Positions 1 through 8,089 of a stretch of DNA of 64,000 nt are shown in pieces. Positions within the stretch are counted from its first letter, which is position 1, and each line of letters starts with the position of its first letter. Origin of the DNA: an uncultured delta proteobacterium. Its GTDB lineage: Bacteria > Myxococcota_A > Polyangia > Polyangiales > Polyangiaceae. The DNA lies in NCBI GenBank assembly GCA_903906315.1, contig CAIVJW010000094.1:24314-88313 (forward strand), given 5' to 3'. Below the pieces are notes generated by a model. The model was not told the origin of the DNA, made no database searches, and worked only from the letters and a program-made list of their open reading frames with translations. The translations under genes and the position numbers were made by a program.

Positions 1-595
1 CGTCGGGCTCCTTCCAGGTGGCCTGGACCGGGCAGGCCTTCACACAGGGCGGATTGTCGCACTGGTGGCACTGCACCGGCATGTAGAACTTGCCCTCGGC
101 CGGCACCTTCTCACGGTCGTAGTAGGGCGTCGCCTCCTCGAATTCGAGAGAGCCCTTTTCCATCTCGAGGACCCGAATGTATCGAATTTCGGGGTCGTCT
201 GGGAGGTTGTTCTCTCGCGCGCAGGCCTCCACGCACCGGCGACTCCCATTGCACACGGAGAGATTGAGCGCGTAGGCGAACTCGACACCGTCGATGGGGG
301 CGGGGTCATTCATGTGGATGGTCACACCACTTCGACCGCGCACCTCGTCTTCAATCAGGGCGAAGATCCGCTTCTTGTCGTCCGGCGTCAGCGTCTTGTA
401 ATGCTGGCGGAGAAACTCCTCCCCGGTTGGAGCGCCGATTCCGCAGCCCTCCGTCGCTGCGGTCGCGGCGGCAGCGGCAGCGACCTTGAGGAAGGTTCGG
501 CGCGTCCCGGAGTCGTCGACACGCTGGTCGACGAGCCCATGCGTGACATCGTCCCCGGAGGACGAGGCTGCGCAGTGTTCAGTGTCCTTTGCCAT
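1..595 (-). CDS. Tat-exported [4Fe-4S] ferredoxin-type electron-transfer subunit (partial, C-terminus off the window)
   Basis: Reading from the ATG at 595 gives 198 codons with no stop before the left edge. Residues around 35 show a twin-arginine signal (TRRTFLKVAAAAAATAA), so export as a folded protein is expected. Two cysteine clusters follow, CNGSRRCVEAC and CHQCDNPPCVKACP, which are the spacing seen in PsrB/NrfC/HybA-type multi-cluster ferredoxins. Such proteins carry electrons between a membrane quinol-reactive NrfD-type subunit and periplasmic cytochromes or a molybdoenzyme. The start overlaps the end of the upstream tetraheme lipoprotein gene by 17 bases, so the two are translationally linked and probably partners. 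A missing membrane (NrfD) or catalytic subunit would lie to the left of this window; that is inference. The C-terminal clusters cannot be counted. Confidence 0.88.
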   Translation of the reverse strand, partial: MAKDTEHCAASSSGDDVTHGLVDQRVDDSGTRRTFLKVAAAAAATAATEGCGIGAPTGEEFLRQHYKTLTPDDKKRIFALIEDEVRGRSGVTIHMNDPAPIDGVEFAYALNLSVCNGSRRCVEACARENNLPDDPEIRYIRVLEMEKGSLEFEEATPYYDREKVPAEGKFYMPVQCHQCDNPPCVKACPVQATWKEPD

Positions 596-1205
596 GTCCT
601 TCGCTCTCGCCCTCCTCCGGGCCCATCGCGTGCGTCTCTGCAGGCGCCGTCCTCGGCCACTCGGGCATTCGCTCCGGCTTCATGGGAGCGAAGGCGGGGG
701 AGTGGGGGTCATGGCAATTGGGACAGGATCTGCGTACTTGGGCACCGTTCCAGAAGCCCGTCGTCAGTCCGTGCAGGCCAGCTTTCCAGTCGCGGAACTT
801 GTCGCCGTGGCAGGAGCCGCAGACCTCGTATGCGTGGTCGAAGTCGACGAGGGTCCCGTCCTGAAGGTGCAGCTTGTCGATGTCGTCTTTTGTGTGGCAG
901 CGATAGCACCACCCACCCTGCGTCCCGTGGTTGAGGACCTTGTGGGTGTGAAACTCCGTGAATTTGCGCTCGCGAGGGTCCGGCTCCCGGTTCGGCGAGA
1001 AGTGGCACCGGGAGCACGGATAGGTCGAGAGCAGGGGCGTCCTCGCCTCGACAGTCACTACGACGCTGGACGTGCCACCCTTCGGCAGCTGGCGGTGGTG
1101 CAGCGGCTCCTCCGACTGGTTGCAGCCGGCGGCCAGACTGGCGAACGGGAGCAGCACGGTGGCCCCGAGGCGAGGCGAAATGTAGGCTAGCCAGGGGAGG
1201 CGCAT
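579..1205 (-). CDS. Tetraheme c-type cytochrome lipoprotein
   Basis: The product is 208 aa. The ATG at 1205 was chosen because it gives a clean lipoprotein signal ending in SLAAGC (Cys28); the open frame reaches further upstream but that part is Arg/Pro-rich and not signal-like. Four heme-binding motifs follow: CSRCH (from residue 64), CYRCH, CGSCH and CPNCH, with further His residues available as distal ligands. The tail is His/Glu/Gly-rich (EGESEGHGKGH). It is a small periplasm-facing, lipid-anchored electron carrier, most likely passing electrons to or from the [4Fe-4S] protein encoded directly downstream with a 17-base overlap. It is divergent from the Rieske/cytochrome b operon, so the 1206-1537 gap probably holds promoters for both directions. 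The exact redox partner is not visible. Confidence 0.88.
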   Translation of the reverse strand: MRLPWLAYISPRLGATVLLPFASLAAGCNQSEEPLHHRQLPKGGTSSVVVTVEARTPLLSTYPCSRCHFSPNREPDPRERKFTEFHTHKVLNHGTQGGWCYRCHTKDDIDKLHLQDGTLVDFDHAYEVCGSCHGDKFRDWKAGLHGLTTGFWNGAQVRRSCPNCHDPHSPAFAPMKPERMPEWPRTAPAETHAMGPEEGESEGHGKGH

Positions 1206-1537
1206 CAGCGCGGGCGGCGTAGCAAGGGGCGTGCCGGGAGGGTTCGCGGGCGGTCCCGTCGTAGCCGTCGGGGCGCTGCGGTTCGCGGCTCTGCGTTGGC
1301 CGACCATTGGAGTGCCGGCGTGCGCATCCGTTGCGGGGGATCGGGTCGTGCCGTGACTCGATTCGTCCCGGGGGGTCACGCCTGGCGTCGCGCGGCGCCG
1401 TCGTGTGGCGAGGCGCCTCGCCGCAAGGTGCGCGCGTCTCGCGCAAGAGCTGCGGCCCATTTGGCTCAAATTCCCCTTGAAAGCCATGGCTCATGACGTG
1501 CATAAGGCCGCGTGTCCCCTTGCACGAGGAACGTTCG
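1206..1537. other. Divergent intergenic region between the two cytochrome operons
   Basis: About 330 bases separate the tetraheme lipoprotein gene (minus) from the Rieske gene (plus). Both operons must be started from here or from within it. I see no convincing sigma-70 or sigma-54 promoter pair, no riboswitch-like core and no strong inverted repeat. The frames that stay open through it are Arg-rich and look non-coding. Confidence 0.4.
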
Positions 1538-2020
1538 TTGTCCGACTCGACCCCCCCGCCGGAACACGCTGGCATGCAGCCCGAGGCGCCCCAGTTGGCC
1601 CCTGCTCCGCGCCGAGACTTTCTGAGTGTTGCCGCTGGAGGCAGTGCGGTCGCGTTTGCCGCGGCTGCGGGCTACCCGGTCCTGCGGTACATGGAGCCGC
1701 GGACGCGTCCGCCCTCGGGCCCGACGACGATTGGCCGGCAGGAGGAGTTCCCCCCGGGGGCAGCGAGGATCGTTGCGGTCGAAGACCGGCCGGTTCTCGT
1801 CATCCGGGGCGAAGACGGGAAGTTTCAGGCATTCGTCGCGCTGTGCACGCACCTACAGTGTGTCGTCGGGTACTCGAAGGAGCGCAAGCAGATCGAGTGC
1901 GGTTGTCACCGAGGCGTCTACAATCTCGAAGGGCTTAACGTCGCGGGGCCGCCCCCGCGGCCGCTGGAAGTGCTCGATGTGGCCCTGCGGGATGGCATGG
2001 TCGTCGTGAGTGAGGCGTGA
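1538..2020 (+). CDS. Rieske [2Fe-2S] iron-sulfur protein of a bc-type complex
   Basis: About 160 aa. Both Rieske boxes are intact: CTHLQC (about residues 103-108) and CGCHRG (about 121-126), giving the two Cys and two His cluster ligands plus the two disulfide cysteines. A twin-arginine N-terminus (APRRDFLSVAAGG) followed by a hydrophobic stretch anchors it in the inner membrane with the cluster outside. The TTG at 1538 is favoured because GAGGAA lies 6 bases upstream; an ATG at 1493 and one at 1574 are in frame and cannot be excluded. The stop overlaps the cytochrome b start in TGATG, so the two are coupled. By family it takes the first electron from quinol at the Qo site and passes it to a c-type acceptor, here presumably the multiheme cytochromes downstream. 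Confidence 0.9.
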   Translation: MSDSTPPPEHAGMQPEAPQLAPAPRRDFLSVAAGGSAVAFAAAAGYPVLRYMEPRTRPPSGPTTIGRQEEFPPGAARIVAVEDRPVLVIRGEDGKFQAFVALCTHLQCVVGYSKERKQIECGCHRGVYNLEGLNVAGPPPRPLEVLDVALRDGMVVVSEA

Positions 2021-3051
2021 TGGAAGCGGGCGGACGGCGCACTGGATGGCTTGCGGACCGCTCTGGTTGGTCCGACCTCGTTCGGCCTCTCGAGGCGCGA
2101 CGCGTCTCTGCCACGGGCTTCGATCGGTACCTTGGCGGCATCACGCTGCTCCTCTTCCTGATCGAGGTGGCGAGCGGCATCCTTCTGCTGCTTTACTACA
2201 AGCCGGATACGGTCCAAGCGTACGCCTCCGTCGGGCGAATCGTCGGCGAGATCCCCTACGGCAATCTCATCCGGAACGTGCACGCCTGGTCTAGCGACCT
2301 GTTCGTTGCCAGTCTCGGCGGTCACTTGCTTTCGGTCGTGCTGCGCCGGGCCTACCGCGCGCCCTATGAGCTCCGCTGGCTCAGCGGGATCGTGCTGCTC
2401 GCCATCGGAATTGGGCTCGCATTCACCGGAGCCGTCCTGCCGTGGAGCCAGAAGGCCTACGTTCAGGCTCGCGTCGGCAGCGAGCTCGCCCGATACGTGC
2501 CGGTGCTGGGCGATTGGCTTCATCGGTTCTTGCGCGGGGGCGACGAGGTTACCTCGGCGACGCTGCAGCACGCGTTCGGGTTTCACGTCGCGGTGCTTCC
2601 TGCTGCGTTGTCTCTCTTCTTCGCTGTCCACGTCGTTCTCCTCATGAGAAAGCGCGAGGAAACGGCTCCGGTCGAGGGGGCCTCGATTCCTGTCTATCCG
2701 GATTTCATCATCAGGCAAGCGGCCGCCTGGACCGGCGTCGTCGTCGCGGTCATCACGCTCGCGACGTTTTCGGATCGTCTTCTTGGCTCGCCTGCTGATC
2801 CGCGCATGGCGACTCCCAGCGACGCTAGGCCGCCGTGGTACTTCCTCTGGTTCCACCAGATCGTTGCGTCGTCGTCGCGCGATCTATTGGGCGTGAACGG
2901 GCCCAAGTTTCTCGTGGGTACTGCGTGCTTGCTCGGTGCGCTCGTCGTGGGGCTTCCATTTCTCGATCGAAGAGGTTGGAAAGTCACTGCGTACTTGGCG
3001 CTCGTCCTCGTCTTCGTCCTCGTCGTGCTGTCAGTCAATGCGCTCTCCTAA
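2020..3051 (+). CDS. Cytochrome b of a bc/b6f-like quinol oxidoreductase (b6 and subunit IV fused)
   Basis: 343 aa with about seven membrane helices, matching four b6-type plus three subunit-IV-type helices in a single chain. Heme ligands are visible: a His pair with 13 residues between (VHAWSSDLF...GGHLL) and a second pair with 14 between (FHVAVLP...AVHVV). The 14-residue gap is the b6 pattern rather than the bc1 pattern. The Qo-site motif reads PPWYFLW where PEWY is usual. The ATG at 2020 overlaps the Rieske stop (TGATG); a GTG one codon earlier is also possible. The gene overlaps the next, a 9-heme cytochrome, by 14 bases. There is no cytochrome c1 or f gene nearby, so the neighbouring multiheme cytochromes are the likely electron acceptors (inference). 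Confidence 0.93.
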   Translation: MEAGGRRTGWLADRSGWSDLVRPLEARRVSATGFDRYLGGITLLLFLIEVASGILLLLYYKPDTVQAYASVGRIVGEIPYGNLIRNVHAWSSDLFVASLGGHLLSVVLRRAYRAPYELRWLSGIVLLAIGIGLAFTGAVLPWSQKAYVQARVGSELARYVPVLGDWLHRFLRGGDEVTSATLQHAFGFHVAVLPAALSLFFAVHVVLLMRKREETAPVEGASIPVYPDFIIRQAAAWTGVVVAVITLATFSDRLLGSPADPRMATPSDARPPWYFLWFHQIVASSSRDLLGVNGPKFLVGTACLLGALVVGLPFLDRRGWKVTAYLALVLVFVLVVLSVNALS

Positions 3052-4381
3052 CCGCAACGCAATCCGCCTCTCCGTGATCGCGCTCGCGCTCGCGGCCCTC
3101 GCCCGTCAGCCGGACGCCGCTGCCGGTCCGCCGGTTCCGGCGGCGTCCGCCTCGGCTTCGCCGGCATCGAGTCGGGCGCTGACGCCGCCTCTCGAGTCCG
3201 CAAATACCTGCGTGACGTGTCATGCCGGCCTCGCCGATCCGAAGCTGCGAGCGCCCACGACGGAGTATTCGTCGAGCGTGCACCGCGACGACCGGATTGG
3301 TTGTGTCGGCTGTCACAAAGGGGATCCGCGCGACCCGACCGCGGGCGCCCATCGGGCGGCCGGCTTTCTCCCGCACCCGTCGCACGCCGAGATCGCGGGC
3401 GTCTGCGGCGGTTGTCACAGCGATGCCGGGTTCATGCGGCACATCAACGCGCGGCTGCCGGTTGGTCAGCAAGCCCTGTTCAATCTCAGCCTCCATGGCA
3501 AGCTGTCGGGGGCTGGGGACACCATGGCCCCGACGTGCTCGGTCTGCCACGGGCGGCACGAGATTCTGCCGGCAGCGTCGCCGAAGGCGCCCGTCAACCG
3601 ATTGAACGTCGCGAAGCTATGCGCTGGGTGCCACGCCGACCCGAAGCACATGGCGCCCTACCAGATCCGAACGGATCAGTTCGCCAAGTGGGAGCGCAGC
3701 GTTCACGGTGAGGCCTTCAAGAAGGGCAATCCGCTGGCGCCGACCTGTACCGGCTGCCACGGTGCGCACTCGGCGACGCCTCCCGAGGCGTCGTCGGTTG
3801 CACGGGCTTGCGGGCGCTGCCACGAGGAGGAGCTTGCGCTTTTCGAGCAGAGCCCGCACTCGAAGGGCTTCAAGAAGCGAGGGCTGGCTCCTTGCGTCGC
3901 TTGTCACAGCAACCACGACGTCGCGCCGGCGAGCTCGCTGCATGTGGGCCTCACTCCGGACGCCACGTGCACGAAGTGCCACTCGAACGACGAGAAACCG
4001 CTGAAGGCCGCGGACGAGCTCGCCGGTTTGCTTCGAGGCGCGCGTGATCGTGCGGCGGCGGCCCGTGCTGCGGTCGCCCGCGCGGGTGACGAGGGGCTCC
4101 ATATCTCGGGGGCACCTTTTGCGCTGGACCAGGTGGCTACTGCGGAGCTGAAGTTGAGGCCCGTCGTCCACACGCTCGACCCGAAGCGGATGGCGGTGGC
4201 TGTCGCAGCCGTCGAGCAGGCGGCTGCCGCGGCCGAAAAGCTGGTCACTGACGCGGAGCAGGGGAGGAGAATTGAGCGGCGCGGCTACTACGCGGCGCTT
4301 GCGCTCGCATTCTTGCTGTTTTCGACGCTTTCCCTGAAGGCTTGGCAACTAGAGGGGCGACGGAGGCTGGGTTCACCATGA
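3038..4381 (+). CDS. Membrane-anchored nonaheme c-type cytochrome
   Basis: 447 aa from the ATG at 3038, which gives a signal-like hydrophobic start (IRLSVIALALAALA). Nine CXXCH motifs follow in the first two thirds: CVTCH, CVGCH, CGGCH, CSVCH, CAGCH, CTGCH, CGRCH, CVACH and CTKCH. The last third has no heme motif: it is Ala-rich and helical, then ends in one membrane helix (YYAALALAFLLFSTLSL) and a short basic tail. The protein would sit on the outer face of the inner membrane next to cytochrome b. Its gene overlaps cytochrome b by 14 bases and ends in ATGA with the 34-heme gene. It likely takes the place of cytochrome c1/f as electron acceptor from the Rieske protein; that role is inferred from gene order. 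Confidence 0.9.
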   Translation: MRSPNRNAIRLSVIALALAALARQPDAAAGPPVPAASASASPASSRALTPPLESANTCVTCHAGLADPKLRAPTTEYSSSVHRDDRIGCVGCHKGDPRDPTAGAHRAAGFLPHPSHAEIAGVCGGCHSDAGFMRHINARLPVGQQALFNLSLHGKLSGAGDTMAPTCSVCHGRHEILPAASPKAPVNRLNVAKLCAGCHADPKHMAPYQIRTDQFAKWERSVHGEAFKKGNPLAPTCTGCHGAHSATPPEASSVARACGRCHEEELALFEQSPHSKGFKKRGLAPCVACHSNHDVAPASSLHVGLTPDATCTKCHSNDEKPLKAADELAGLLRGARDRAAAARAAVARAGDEGLHISGAPFALDQVATAELKLRPVVHTLDPKRMAVAVAAVEQAAAAAEKLVTDAEQGRRIERRGYYAALALAFLLFSTLSLKAWQLEGRRRLGSP

Positions 4382-6639
4382 CGTCGCCCGTGGCCGCCAG
4401 CGGTCGCCGAGGAGCGGCCCGAGGCGGAGTTCGGCGGTACCTCGTTCTCCTCGCGGTGGTTGCGCTTGCCGTGCTCGTGGGCGCTGCGGTGTACCGAACG
4501 CACGGCTATGTCAGCCATGAGGCGGCGTTCTGCGGCGGGTCGTGTCACATCCCGAAAGACGCCACGGACTCGTGGCACTCCCGCGGGCACGAGGGTGTGC
4601 AGTGCCAGTCGTGTCATCCGGTGAACACGGGGTCGAGCTACGGCTTGCTCTGGCGCAAGGTGCTTGCAACGAGGGACGTCCCGAAGCATGGGAAGGCGGA
4701 GGCGCGCGAGTGCACGAGCTGCCACCAGAAGAAGCCGGCGGAGTGGCGCCTGATCTCGGCTACCGAGGGGCACCGGACTCATCGTGCGGTCAAGGACGTC
4801 GACTGCATCGCGTGCCACGGGCCTGCGACGCACAAGGCGCCCGCGCCTGCTGAGCAACTGTGCCTGAAGTGCCACGAGATGGCGCGCTTGCACAAGCAGG
4901 CGAACGATGCCGAGACCTGTCTTTCCTGCCACAGCTTCGCCGTGAGCTCGCGCTTGGCTCAGAAGCTCACGACGCGCGCGTGCGAAGGGTGTCATGCCGA
5001 CCCGGCGAAGATCCTCGAGGCAGCCAAACCAGGTGCGAAGCTGCCTGCGAAGCTCGTGGGGCCGGAGGTGTTGCACGGGGGGTTGGACTGCAAGCTCTGT
5101 CACGACCCGCACGGTCGTAAGCCTCGTGTTCCCGAGGGGCAGCCGGTTTGCGCGCGGTGCCACCAGTTCGAGATGTTTCAGGCCGGCACCGAGGAGCGAA
5201 AGGGGCCTGAGGGGCACCGTAACTGCGAGGGGTGCCATCGTCCGCACATGGAGCGCAAGCACGCTCTGGATTCGTGTGTGCGTTGTCATGAGACCCGCGC
5301 AAAGGGCATCACTGCCGCAGGAGCGGGGACGTCGAGCGCGACGAAACACCGTAGCTGCGCGAGCTGTCACCTGCCGCATTCGTGGCGGGCGGAGCGTGCC
5401 GGCTGCATGACGTGCCACGAGGACAAGGCGGCGAGCATTCTCAACGCGAGTCCGGCAGGGCACAACGAGTGCACGAAGTGTCACGACGTCCATGGGCCGC
5501 CGCCGAGCGGACAGGTCTGCCTGAAATGTCACAGCGATACGAAGTCGAAGCACGTCGCATTGGCGCCTGCTCGGCATAAGGACTGCACTGCGTGCCACAA
5601 TCCCCATGCGGCGAGCCGCGTCGTCGCTCGAGGCGCGTGTGCGGGATGCCACACGCAGCAGCTCGCGAACGTCATGCGGGACGGCCCGCAAGGGCATGCG
5701 AAGGGCGGGTGCTTCGGCTGTCACAAGCCGCACGAGAACCCGTTGCCTCCGGCAGATCTTTGCAGCCAGTGTCACGGGGAGAAGGCGAAGGTCGTCGCTG
5801 CTGCGGGCCCGCCGAAGCACCGCGTTTGCACCTCGTGTCATCAGCCACACAAGTTCGCCATCACGAGCGCCGCCGCGGCATGTTCGAAGTGCCATGGCCC
5901 TATCATTCAGCCCGGGGGGCCACACCAGGGCGATTGCAAGAAGTGCCACACCTTGCACGGCACGCCCACTGTCCCGAAGAGCGCGTGCTTCGAGTGCCAT
6001 CAAAACGTATCGGCGGTCTTCAAGCCGCCGCCTGGCAACGAGCAGCATTCGAAGTGTCGCTCGTGTCATCAGCCGCACCGGCCGGCGTCGACGGCTCCGG
6101 CGAAGTGCCCGACCTGCCACCAGCCGAAGGCGGAGGTTGCCAAGGCTTGGCCCCCGAGCTCCGCGCACGCTCAGGAGTGCAACAAGTGTCACCAGCCGCA
6201 TGATGTGCGGAGCAAGAAGCCCTGCGTCGAGTGTCACGCGAGCGAAGCTGCCAGCGCGATGGGTGGGAAGCACCAGTGTATGCAGTGCCACCCGCCGCAC
6301 AAGGCGCCACCGGGCGCAGGGCCTGCTTGGTGGGGGCGCTGCCAGAGCTGCCATGCCGAGAAGGCTCAGAGCGTGAAGAGCCGTGGGCCGAAGCACTCCG
6401 AGTGCAAGAACTGCCATCAGCCGCATCGGTTTGCGGTGCCAGCGTGCACGACCTGTCATAAAGCCATGCAGGACAAGGGGGCGCACGGTATCAAGGAGCA
6501 CGCTGCCAAGTGCAACGCCTGCCACAACCCTCATACGAGCGACGCGCCAGTTCGCGCTCAGTGCCTCGCTTGTCACACGAACAAGCAGAGCCATCAGCCC
6601 GAGGCGCAACGCTGCCAGGCTTGTCACCCGTTTCTGTGA
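4378..6639 (+). CDS. Giant membrane-anchored multiheme cytochrome (33 CXXCH plus one CX3CH)
   Basis: 753 aa starting at the ATG of an ATGA overlap with the nonaheme gene. A basic N-terminus leads to one uncleaved-looking membrane helix (YLVLLAVVALAVLVGAAVY), as in NapC/NirT-type anchored cytochromes. The rest is almost all heme repeats: I count 33 CXXCH motifs, many in alternating CXXCHxPH and CXXCHxxK units, so a heme occurs about every 20 residues. The first motif is irregular, FCGGSCH, with three residues between the cysteines. Such a chain of closely packed hemes acts as a molecular wire across the periplasm. It is the last gene of the Rieske/cytochrome b operon, so it probably carries quinol-derived electrons outwards. 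It is very Lys/His/Pro-rich and has no other domain I can recognise. Confidence 0.93.
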   Translation: MTSPVAASGRRGAARGGVRRYLVLLAVVALAVLVGAAVYRTHGYVSHEAAFCGGSCHIPKDATDSWHSRGHEGVQCQSCHPVNTGSSYGLLWRKVLATRDVPKHGKAEARECTSCHQKKPAEWRLISATEGHRTHRAVKDVDCIACHGPATHKAPAPAEQLCLKCHEMARLHKQANDAETCLSCHSFAVSSRLAQKLTTRACEGCHADPAKILEAAKPGAKLPAKLVGPEVLHGGLDCKLCHDPHGRKPRVPEGQPVCARCHQFEMFQAGTEERKGPEGHRNCEGCHRPHMERKHALDSCVRCHETRAKGITAAGAGTSSATKHRSCASCHLPHSWRAERAGCMTCHEDKAASILNASPAGHNECTKCHDVHGPPPSGQVCLKCHSDTKSKHVALAPARHKDCTACHNPHAASRVVARGACAGCHTQQLANVMRDGPQGHAKGGCFGCHKPHENPLPPADLCSQCHGEKAKVVAAAGPPKHRVCTSCHQPHKFAITSAAAACSKCHGPIIQPGGPHQGDCKKCHTLHGTPTVPKSACFECHQNVSAVFKPPPGNEQHSKCRSCHQPHRPASTAPAKCPTCHQPKAEVAKAWPPSSAHAQECNKCHQPHDVRSKKPCVECHASEAASAMGGKHQCMQCHPPHKAPPGAGPAWWGRCQSCHAEKAQSVKSRGPKHSECKNCHQPHRFAVPACTTCHKAMQDKGAHGIKEHAAKCNACHNPHTSDAPVRAQCLACHTNKQSHQPEAQRCQACHPFL

Positions 6640-7081
6640 GTTGTCGCGGCCGCCTTCCGATGGGGCTTGGGCCTCGGAGGGCGGTGCGGCGACGGCCTGG
6701 CCCACGCCGGGGCGCTTCGCTGCGGGCGCCCTCTTGGCGGACTCGGTTGGCTGGCGCGAACGTTCGCCCGGGGGGCTGAGCTCTCCGCGCGACGGTGCGA
6801 GGAGTGCACTCGCGAAGGGGTCTCCGCGCCGGGGTTGGCTGGGCTCTCGTCGGATGCGTGCACTTCTCGAGGGACCGCTTCCGCCGACCTCACGGCGGGG
6901 GCCTTTGGCGTTGGCTCAGGCCAGCCTCTCACCTGCGGGGCAGGGCGTGCTTTGGGCCGGGCCGCGCTGAACGGTTGCCGGCCTAGGTGCCGTCAATCGG
7001 GGCGCGCGCGGTTCGCGGGCTCCACGTCGCCAGCGCTGCCTCTGCGGCGGGGCGGAGTCATCCGCTCTTGCCGCGGTCGTC
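6640..7081. other. 442-base gap between convergent genes, nothing recognised
   Basis: This stretch follows the 34-heme cytochrome gene and precedes the end of the minus-strand YceI-like gene. It is very GC-rich. The open frames crossing it are Gly/Arg/Ala-rich without a plausible start or domain. No T-tailed hairpin, tRNA or mobile-element remnant was seen. Confidence 0.4.
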
Positions 7082-7777
7082 CTATTGTGGATGGAACTCG
7101 AGGGATGCCTCGATTCGAACGACGTCGTCGATGCTGTCATGCATGCAGACGCTCATCAGGCGCTTGGCGTTCTCGTTGAGACCGTAGTCGGAGATTCGGA
7201 CCTCCGTCGGCTTGGTCGTCTTGACCCAGATCGTGCCGGTCGGGAGCACGCCGAGGTCGACGGCCAAGAGGACCCGCGCTGTGCGTTGGTGCAGCGTCAA
7301 GTCGCCGTCGAGCTTGGCATGGAGGACCGGCTTCTTGTCGCGTAATCCGACGAGGGCGCTTTCGGGCAGCGGGCGCATGACCAGCTCCGCGGTGTCCTTC
7401 GCGGAGGTTTCGAAAAAGAACTGCTTTACGCGCTCGTTGCGCATGGGGACGCCGGATTCGAAGGTTCCCAGGTCGAACGAGATTCGGCCCGACGACAGCG
7501 CCGGCTCGCCCAGGGCGAGCACCCCGTCGCGCAGGGCCATCGTCGCCACCACCGGCGTCGTGGCATCGTGGTCCTTGACGATCGTCAGCTTGATCGAGCT
7601 TCTCTGCAGATCGAGCAGGACCTCGCCGCTCTTGGCGACCCGCGGGGGAGAGGCCTTCGTCGCCTGGGTGCCGGCGGGGCCCGCGGTCGGGCCGGCCGTT
7701 GTCTCGCGTCGGCCGCACGCGACCGTCAGCATCGCGCCGACGATTGTCATCCTACAAGCCAGCGCCTTTGGATTCAT
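7082..7777 (-). CDS. YceI-like lipoprotein
   Basis: 231 aa. The N-terminus ends in a lipobox (MLTVACG), so the protein is lipid-anchored. After a Gly/Pro/Ala linker, the remainder matches the YceI beta-barrel fold in outline: a strand pattern ending in FDLGTFESGVPMRNERVKQF, which corresponds to the family's conserved 'D...S..TG...RD.HL...FF' stretch. YceI proteins bind isoprenoid-like lipids such as polyprenols or quinones in the periplasm. Placed between two cytochrome operons, a role in handling quinone is attractive but only inferred. It is transcribed towards the 34-heme gene and away from the conduit operon. A second in-frame ATG nine codons in (MTIVGAML) would keep the lipobox. Confidence 0.75.
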   Translation of the reverse strand: MNPKALACRMTIVGAMLTVACGRRETTAGPTAGPAGTQATKASPPRVAKSGEVLLDLQRSSIKLTIVKDHDATTPVVATMALRDGVLALGEPALSSGRISFDLGTFESGVPMRNERVKQFFFETSAKDTAELVMRPLPESALVGLRDKKPVLHAKLDGDLTLHQRTARVLLAVDLGVLPTGTIWVKTTKPTEVRISDYGLNENAKRLMSVCMHDSIDDVVRIEASLEFHPQ

Positions 7778-8089
7778 CGCACCACCCCACGACAGACCGA
7801 GGTGCCACTAGAGCAAACGGCCCGTGGCCAGTCAATCTTCGTCGTGCGTCGAGCGCGCCGGGGATTTGCCGCGCATGACGTGGTCGGCCGCGTCGGCGCG
7901 AGCGGGGGGCGCACCCGCGAAGCTTGGGACGCGCGGCGCGTGCGTGCGGCGCGCAGCGGGTGCGCGGCGAGGGGGCGGTGCGGCGGGCTGTACTGGGTTG
8001 GACACGCATGGTATCGCTGCGTGACGTTAGGCGGCTGGCTTGGTTTGGTTCTTGCTCGCGCTCCCGCAGCAATCACGGAGGTTTGGGTC
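7778..8089. other. Divergent promoter region of the conduit operon
   Basis: 312 bases between the divergent YceI-like gene and the first gene of the porin-cytochrome operon. The right end contains the sigma-54-like element listed separately and a good ribosome binding site (GGAGG at 8077-8081, 8 bases from the ATG at 8090). No riboswitch core was recognised. Other hexamers resembling sigma-70 elements are too weak to call. Confidence 0.45.
8041..8056 (+). promoter_or_regulatory. Possible sigma-54 (-24/-12) promoter for the conduit operon
   Basis: The sequence TGGTTTGGTTCTTGCT has the -24 GG and -12 GC exactly ten bases apart and keeps TGG and TTGCT of the family consensus, but the CAC after TGG is TTT. 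A start site about 12 bases downstream would leave a leader of roughly 20 bases before the ATG at 8090, which includes the GGAGG ribosome site. Single short matches occur by chance, so this is a suggestion only. Confidence 0.3.

Noticed and set aside
4288..6705. An 805-codon open frame opposite the giant cytochrome gene
   Set aside because: Composition is the antisense of repeated CXXCH codons; no start site or domain.
6667..7179. A 170-codon frame in the gap after the giant cytochrome gene
   Set aside because: It is Arg/Gly/Cys-rich, has no ribosome site, and overlaps the YceI-like gene on the other strand.
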